Part shown: piece after piece, positions 37,379 to 41,691 of the stretch | How the letters are laid out: each line of letters opens with the position of its first letter | Numbering within the stretch: position 1 is the stretch's first letter | NCBI GenBank assembly: GCA_012843025.1 | Contig: DURT01000007.1 | Location: 1 to 41,691, forward strand | From: Tissierellia bacterium | Lineage (GTDB): Bacteria > Bacillota > Clostridia > Tissierellales > Sedimentibacteraceae | Direction of reading: 5' to 3' | DNA length: 41,691 nucleotides | Notes under the pieces: model-generated | The model's input: only the letters and a program-made list of their open reading frames with translations | What the model was told of the DNA's origin: nothing | The model's database searches: none | Program-made: the position numbers and the translations under genes

Positions 37379-37920
37379 TGTGCATCCTCCAACTCAGCAA
37401 TTGCCTCTTCAAATAGCTTATCCTGTATTTCATCATCTATATTACGAGAAATGTATTTTTCAGCTATAAGTGAAGAAAGCTCGATAATGTAGAGACGAGT
37501 TTCCTCCTTTAGTCGCTCCTTATCTTCAGAAATACTTTCCCTGGTACGTCTCTTGATCTCCTGAGCCTCTACTTTGGCTTCTTCTATAATTTTTTTACTT
37601 TCTTCAGCAGCTTCAATGCGAGCAGCTTCAAGGATCTTCATACGTTCTTGTTCTATATTTCTTATTTTTGAATCGTACTCAGCAATGAGCTCCTTAGCTT
37701 TAGCCATAGTTGAATCTGCAGTATCTAACTTACCCTGTATTCTGTCAGTACGCTTTTGCATAAATTCTTTAACAGGTTTATAAAGAATAAAGCTTAAAAC
37801 AAGGGCTAAAATAATCCCATTAAACAATTGGATGCCTATGCTAACTAAGGTTTGCGTATCGAGTCCGAAAACCCGCCCTTCTGGCAGAGCTTTAGCTGAT
37901 AAGGCTACAATACTGTGCAA
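37366..37920 (-). CDS. atpF: ATP synthase b subunit
   Basis: The peripheral-stalk membrane subunit: an N-terminal membrane helix (about 25-47, LFNGIILALVLSFILYKPV) then a long charged coiled coil. The 184-residue length is slightly above normal, owing to an N-terminal extension of about 20 residues. The start codon is TTG 37920, nine bases after AAGGAGG; no ATG fits this N-terminus. Confidence 0.92.
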   Translation of the reverse strand: MHSIVALSAKALPEGRVFGLDTQTLVSIGIQLFNGIILALVLSFILYKPVKEFMQKRTDRIQGKLDTADSTMAKAKELIAEYDSKIRNIEQERMKILEAARIEAAEESKKIIEEAKVEAQEIKRRTRESISEDKERLKEETRLYIIELSSLIAEKYISRNIDDEIQDKLFEEAIAELEDAQWQN

Positions 37921-37958
37921 TCCAGTCGCCCTCCTTTCTCTATCCTGCTCTATTTAGT

Positions 37959-38228
37959 TTAAAGTAAGTTAACTAAAATATTTATTAAGGGATTAGCAAA
38001 GAGCATTATAATAGCAATCAAGAGGCCATATATACCGGATGTTTCAGCCATAGCCAAACCTACAAACATGGCGCTTCGAATATCATCAGCTGCTTCAGGT
38101 TGTCTGGCTATAGATTCGATTGCCTGGGCAACAATTCGTGACTGCCCAAAGGTAGTAAGTATTCCGTTACTTAGCGCAATTGCAGCCGCAATGTGCACTA
38201 CACCTATAACACTTGCTAAAGATTCCAT
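37959..38228 (-). CDS. atpE: ATP synthase c subunit, Na+-type ion site, unusual helix 1
   Basis: The c-ring subunit that carries the coupling ion. The 89-residue hairpin has the loop ARQPEA (41-46) and Glu62 in AMAETSGIYG. Gln29 aligns with Gln32 of Na+-type c subunits, and Glu62, Thr63, Ser64 and Tyr67 align with their Glu65, Ser66, Thr67 and Tyr70, so Na+ binding is likely. The helix-1 packing motif GxGxGxG before Gln is replaced by G22-x-L24-x-T26-x-G28, which is unusual. GGAGGA precedes ATG 38228. Confidence 0.94.
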   Translation of the reverse strand: MESLASVIGVVHIAAAIALSNGILTTFGQSRIVAQAIESIARQPEAADDIRSAMFVGLAMAETSGIYGLLIAIIMLFANPLINILVNLL

Positions 38229-38290
38229 AACAGTTCCTCCTATTTTTATTATCCTTTACAATATAAATTAAAATACACCTTTAATAGGTA

Positions 38291-38968
38291 TTACTCAGCT
38301 GCATTTCTAATATACATAAGACTTATAATAACAAATATATAAGTTTGTATAGCACCCACAATTACATCAAAGAATGCATGTAAAAGTGCAGGAATACCGA
38401 ACTGAACAAGTAAGGGAGTCAAACCATAATAAAGAGTCAAAATAATAGTACCAGAAAGCATATTACCAAAGAGACGGAAACTTAAAGAAATTGGTTTCGC
38501 TAATTCTCCAATTAGATTTAAAGGAAAAAATATAGGATGTGGTCCAAAAAAACTCTTCAAATACTCTCCCCTTTGATGTTTGAAACCCATTGAAAGCATG
38601 AGTACAAAGGTGGCAAAAGCTAACGCGAAAGTTGTTGCCCAGTCAGCTGTAGGTGCTCTGATGCCAAATACACTGAACAAGGCAGATGAATAAACAAACA
38701 CAAAGACCATGAAATACCATGGGGCTATGTAAGAAAGTTTTTTCCCTAAAGTATTAACAGCAAAATTATCAAATATTTCTACAATAGCTTCTATAATGTT
38801 CTGAAATCCTTTAGGTACTTCATCAAAGTTCTTAAGTTTAATTCGGGCAATTATTGCTATTAAAATAAGAATAAACATGATTAGCCAGGTATTAAAAATA
38901 GTTTCTGTTATCCAGATTTCAAGACCTGCTATATTAATCACCCAAAGATTATCTATATTTAAACTCAT
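38291..38968 (-). CDS. atpB: ATP synthase a subunit
   Basis: The stator channel subunit. The 225-residue product has about five to six membrane helices and the essential Arg in SFRLFGNMLSG (about 160-170), plus the conserved AFFDVIVGAIQTYIFV segment. Length is normal. ATG 38968 follows AGGTGG at a suitable distance; a GTG at 38980 would overlap that site. Confidence 0.94.
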   Translation of the reverse strand: MSLNIDNLWVINIAGLEIWITETIFNTWLIMFILILIAIIARIKLKNFDEVPKGFQNIIEAIVEIFDNFAVNTLGKKLSYIAPWYFMVFVFVYSSALFSVFGIRAPTADWATTFALAFATFVLMLSMGFKHQRGEYLKSFFGPHPIFFPLNLIGELAKPISLSFRLFGNMLSGTIILTLYYGLTPLLVQFGIPALLHAFFDVIVGAIQTYIFVIISLMYIRNAAE

Positions 38969-39010
38969 TAGCTTCACCACCTAAATACAAATATACCCAA
39001 TAAATCTATT

Positions 39011-39376
39011 TCAACTCTTCGAAGTAAATTTAATTTTATATAAAGACAGCTGAAATGATAGTATACCTGCTACTACCCCCCATAAGCTAATGTGTGGCAG
39101 GATAGCGCCTAAAAACAAGACAAACCCCGTAAGTACAAGCCTTAATAGGTGCTGAATACTTACATAGTTTCCTGCCCTGTGCTTTTCCATTGACAGGGCT
39201 TTGTTAACTGTTCTTCCAAGCAAAAAGACCTTCATGATACTAAGAGCAGAACCTAAAATAATTCCAAGCATGAAGGGTAAGAAATTTAAAGAACGGTAAT
39301 AGATAACTGATGCTAAAATACACACTAGTGATATAATTAATATTGCAGCAATCATTTTCTTTGATAAATCTGACAA
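39011..39376 (-). CDS. atpI: ATP synthase subunit I-like protein
   Basis: A 121-residue protein with four hydrophobic segments, placed where AtpI is found. AtpI helps assemble the c ring in Na+-type synthases. The start is TTG 39376 behind AAGGGGA; the next Met (39355) has no ribosome site. Family assigned mainly from position and topology. Confidence 0.8.
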   Translation of the reverse strand: MSDLSKKMIAAILIISLVCILASVIYYRSLNFLPFMLGIILGSALSIMKVFLLGRTVNKALSMEKHRAGNYVSIQHLLRLVLTGFVLFLGAILPHISLWGVVAGILSFQLSLYKIKFTSKS

Positions 39377-39411
39377 TTATTATTCCCCTTTTCTTAAATA
39401 ATATCTGAATA

Positions 39412-39648
39412 TTATTTTTTGTACTTAGGCATGTTAAATAAAACCCTTATAGCAGCCCCTATACCTAATATTGAGAAGAGCAATAGTAACCAGGGCGTGG
39501 TATCCAGCAAGCTATCTAAATACCTACCTAACAAAACACTTACTAATACCGTCGTTGCCATAGTTACTCCAATTTGTGAGAAGTAGGCTAAGGCACGAAA
39601 AGATTCGCTTTTCTTAGGTTTTCTATCAACCTTGTGCTCCTTACCCAA
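39412..39648 (-). CDS. atpZ: AtpZ/AtpQ-like protein, first gene of the atp operon
   Basis: A 78-residue protein with a basic N-terminus and two membrane helices (about 22-42 and 51-69), LGRYLDSLLDTTPWLLL between them, matching the AtpZ/AtpQ family (putative F0F1-ATPase subunit, Ca2+/Mg2+ transport). TTG 39648 follows AGGAGGG. It opens the operon and lies downstream of a terminator-like leader hairpin. Confidence 0.88.
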   Translation of the reverse strand: MGKEHKVDRKPKKSESFRALAYFSQIGVTMATTVLVSVLLGRYLDSLLDTTPWLLLLFSILGIGAAIRVLFNMPKYKK

Positions 39649-39668
39649 ATAGCACCCTCCTAAGCTAT

Positions 39669-39706
39669 AAAAAATGGTGCCCTGTACTTATAGAAGCGGG
39701 TACCAT
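39669..39706 (-). terminator. Terminator-like hairpin in the atp leader
   Basis: On the minus strand ATGGTACCC and GGGCACCAT (39706-39698 with 39682-39674, one mismatch) form a 9-base stem followed by TTTTTTAT. It sits between the promoter and the ribosome site, so it may attenuate the operon. Confidence 0.55.
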
Positions 39707-39722
39707 GCCTTATTTTAACTAA

Positions 39723-39751
39723 ATAGTAGCATAAATAAAAAATCAAGTCAA
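39723..39751 (-). promoter_or_regulatory. Promoter of the atp operon
   Basis: Minus-strand TTGACT, 17-base spacer, TACTAT. Start expected near 39716, giving a leader of about 67 bases. Confidence 0.6.
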
Positions 39752-39866
39752 ACACAAAAAGTATATTTTTTTAAAAAATTCCAGAGTAACATCCCTGAAA
39801 AAGACCTTGTATACTTGCTTTTATATCAAAGGTTTATCCATGTTAATTATAAGCCTCCATTATAAA

Positions 39867-39895
39867 TTGATTATGAAATTTTCCTGTGCTATAAT
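39867..39895 (+). promoter_or_regulatory. Promoter of the thioesterase-decarboxylase pair
   Basis: TTGATT, 17-base spacer, TATAAT. The start is predicted near 39902, just before the GGAGGAAGAGG site. Confidence 0.75.
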
Positions 39896-39926
39896 GTTAC
39901 TAACTATTAATTCGGAGGAAGAGGAT

Positions 39927-40343
39927 ATGATAGATCATAAGATAACCTTAGGACTTTCAACCATTTTTAAAAGAGAATACTTGCGAGGAACAAATACATA
40001 CACAGGAACAAATGCTTCATTGGACTACCTCCTTTCAACACCAGAAGTATTAGACATAATTATCGAAGCATCCTCTAACATGCTTGATCCCTTGTTACCT
40101 GAGGAATATATTACGGTAGGCAAGTATATAGAATTAACACATGAGCAGCCAACTTTAACATTGGCAGGACAAACTATATCCACTGTTCTCACTGTAATAG
40201 AGATAACAGGAAATAAAATACTATTGGATGTATCATGCCATGACGATATAGGATTAATATGCAGGGGTAAGTATGAAAGAGCCATAGTAAAAAAGGATAA
40301 ATTGATGGATGCAACTTACAGAAGAGCTCAAAGTAATATGTAA
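39927..40343 (+). CDS. FlK-like hotdog-fold thioesterase
   Basis: A 138-residue protein matching fluoroacetyl-CoA thioesterase-like hotdog proteins: STPEVLDIIIEASSNML (about 37-53), ITVGKYIELTHEQPT (about 62-76) and SCHDDIGLICRGKYERAIV (about 103-121). Candidate catalytic residues are Thr38, Glu47 and His105. They likely hydrolyse an acyl-CoA of unknown kind. ATG 39927 is chosen because GGAGGAAGAGG precedes it and the promoter lies between it and the earlier in-frame ATG at 39807. It is 42 bases ahead of the decarboxylase subunit and probably cotranscribed. Confidence 0.78.
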   Translation: MIDHKITLGLSTIFKREYLRGTNTYTGTNASLDYLLSTPEVLDIIIEASSNMLDPLLPEEYITVGKYIELTHEQPTLTLAGQTISTVLTVIEITGNKILLDVSCHDDIGLICRGKYERAIVKKDKLMDATYRRAQSNM

Positions 40344-40385
40344 CTAATTACAGTTGATCAAGTATAATAGGAGGAATATTAGCAC

Positions 40386-41528
40386 ATGATGACTTTAAAT
40401 AAAGTACTTTCTAATTTTAATTTTTCTCACATCACCATATCACAAGTTATAATGATTATTCTTTCCCTACTTCTGTCCTACTTGGCTATAGAAAAAAAGT
40501 ACGAGCCACTTCTACTCCTCCCCCTATCTTTTGGCATGTTAATAGCCAATATACCATTTGCAAACCTATCAGCTTATGATGAAGGTGGTTTAATCTATTA
40601 TTTGTACAAAGGAATTGAATTAGGTATTTACCCACCTATGATTTTTATGTGTATTGGTGCTATGACCGATTTTGGTCCCTTGATAGCCTTTCCGCAAAGC
40701 GCCTTTATTGGCTTAGGAGGACAGCTGGGTATTTTTGCTGCCTTGGGAGGGGCACTCTTGATTGGGCATATTATACCTGATATTGAACCTTTCAGTTTTC
40801 AGGAAGCTGCTGCCATTGGAATGATTGGTAGTTCAGACGGTCCTACATCAATTTATACTGCAGGCCTTTTAGCACCAGATTTACTTCCAATTATTACCAT
40901 AGCCGCTTATTCTTATATGGCATTGGTTCCTCTGATTCAACCACCTATTATGAAAGCCCTCACTACAGATAAAGAAAGAATTATTGTAATGCCTCATCCA
41001 AAAAGAGTAACCCGTCGGGCAAAACTGTTTTTTTTATTTGGAATTACTATTGCAACTTTAGTCCTGGTACCAGCTGCCGGCACCTTAATTTCCATGCTGA
41101 TGCTAGGTAATCTAATTAAGGAGAGCGGTGTTACAGAGCGTTATATTCGTACTTTACAGGAACATCTTTTAAATGTCTTGACAATACTCATAGGAGTATC
41201 CATAGGAGCTACTGCTACAGCCGATCGAATTCTGAATATAAGTACTATTATAATCATTGGGCTGGGACTGTTTGCTTTCGCCCTTGGTACTGTAGGCGGT
41301 ATTCTGATAGCAAAACTTCTATGTAAAATAACAGGAGGAAAGGTTAATCCCTTAATAGGTAATTCCGGTGTATCCGCCATGCCCATGGCTGCACGTGTTT
41401 CCCAGAAGTTAGGCCAGAAATATAATCCCCACAATTATCTTCTAATGCACGCTATGGGACCTATCGTAGCCAGCACTATTGGTTCAGCTATACTAGCAGG
41501 TCTTTTTATTACCTACTTTGGTTTCTAA
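40386..41528 (+). CDS. Na+-translocating decarboxylase beta subunit (OadB/GcdB/MmdB type)
   Basis: The membrane subunit that couples decarboxylation of biotin-carried CO2 to Na+ export. The 380-residue polytopic protein has the conserved Asp in MIGSSDGPTSIYTA (about 144-157) and the signature NPLIGNSGVSAMPMAARVSQK (in parts: GNSGVSAMPMAARVSQK about 323-339). Substrate class (oxaloacetate, glutaconyl-CoA or methylmalonyl-CoA) cannot be told from this subunit alone. No carboxyltransferase, biotin carrier or gamma subunit is adjacent, and a terminator follows. AGGAGG lies 11 bases before ATG 40386 (a second ATG at 40389). Confidence 0.93.
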   Translation: MMTLNKVLSNFNFSHITISQVIMIILSLLLSYLAIEKKYEPLLLLPLSFGMLIANIPFANLSAYDEGGLIYYLYKGIELGIYPPMIFMCIGAMTDFGPLIAFPQSAFIGLGGQLGIFAALGGALLIGHIIPDIEPFSFQEAAAIGMIGSSDGPTSIYTAGLLAPDLLPIITIAAYSYMALVPLIQPPIMKALTTDKERIIVMPHPKRVTRRAKLFFLFGITIATLVLVPAAGTLISMLMLGNLIKESGVTERYIRTLQEHLLNVLTILIGVSIGATATADRILNISTIIIIGLGLFAFALGTVGGILIAKLLCKITGGKVNPLIGNSGVSAMPMAARVSQKLGQKYNPHNYLLMHAMGPIVASTIGSAILAGLFITYFGF

Positions 41529-41532
41529 TCCT

Positions 41533-41552
41533 AGTGAGGACATGTCCTCACT
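41533..41552. repeat. 20-bp perfect palindrome
   Basis: AGTGAGGACATGTCCTCACT lies directly after the beta-subunit stop. It may be part of a two-hairpin transcription end, or a protein-binding site. Confidence 0.8.
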
Positions 41553-41562
41553 CAGATCATTG

Positions 41563-41589
41563 ACAAACCCGCAATTTTAGCGGGTTTGT
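41563..41589 (+). terminator. Terminator of the beta-subunit gene
   Basis: Perfect 10-bp stem ACAAACCCGC/GCGGGTTTGT (41563-41572 with 41580-41589), 7-base loop, followed by AT-rich sequence rather than a pure T run. Nothing further was recognised from 41590 to the window end. Confidence 0.8.
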
Positions 41590-41691
41590 TATATATATAG
41601 AATATACATAATAATTAATAACAAAACACCGCTAACTTAAGGGTTAGAATTAGGAAATATATTGATATTCCAATAAAAATGAAGAATAGCC

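Noticed and set aside
39807..39926. 40-residue N-terminal extension of the thioesterase
   Set aside because: It would start upstream of the TTGATT/TATAAT promoter, and the strong ribosome site precedes ATG 39927.
40362..40376. Separate promoter for the decarboxylase beta subunit
   Set aside because: A TATAAT is present at 40363-40368 but no -35 fits, and the start would fall inside the ribosome site.

Overview
The window is low-GC, tightly packed bacterial DNA with Bacillota-type signals: strong AGGAGG ribosome sites, TTG/GTG starts, consensus -35/-10 boxes with 17-base spacers, and intrinsic terminators. Gene content points to an anaerobic, amino-acid-fermenting member of the Clostridia/Tissierellia: a 2,4-diaminopentanoate dehydrogenase (oxidative ornithine fermentation) with a sigma-54 regulator, a glycine riboswitch, an F-type ATP synthase whose c subunit carries a Na+-type ion site, and a Na+-pump decarboxylase beta subunit. 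The species cannot be named from this window.

Layout. 1-273: array of hairpins with different stems and one conserved loop, just downstream of ord. 274-3002: ord, its sigma-54-type promoter, and a RocR-like activator gene. 3.2-7.9 kb: luxS, convergent typA, and a trpS-amidohydrolase operon whose leader holds a terminator-like hairpin. 8-12.8 kb: a CobS-like membrane protein lacking the family aspartates, a secreted HEIGH protein, rlmH, signal peptidase I, a ZIP transporter and a YpsA-like protein. 12.9-16.5 kb: XRE regulator, a frameshifted DUF362 ferredoxin-like gene, then a glycine riboswitch controlling an ACT protein and a UPF0210 protein. 16.5-22.4 kb: envelope and membrane genes of poorly known function (coiled-coil, RDD, anchored, DUF4846 lipoprotein, small membrane protein, SatD/DUF3307 pair). 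22.5-27.7 kb: remnant of an NhaC-type antiporter, a YtrA-like GntR-ABC-permease-permease operon, and a BlaI/BlaR1 pair, the last two autoregulated through clear palindromes over their promoters. 27.7-32.4 kb: metallophosphoesterase, DUF3221-like protein, small DMT transporter, and a polyprenyl-glycosyltransferase/DUF2304/GT-C cluster. 32.5-39.8 kb: complete atpZ-I-B-E-F-H-A-G-D-C operon, all on the minus strand. 39.8-41.6 kb, divergent from atp: a FlK-like thioesterase and an orphan Na+-pump decarboxylase beta subunit, then a terminator.

How the genes fit together. The ends of the window share an energy theme. Ord makes NAD(P)H from an ornithine-derived diamine, the decarboxylase beta subunit is of a type that exports Na+, and the ATP synthase c ring looks able to use Na+. 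The middle is a mix of housekeeping genes and envelope or stress functions with local regulators. No rRNA, tRNA, CRISPR array, prophage or intact transposase gene was seen.
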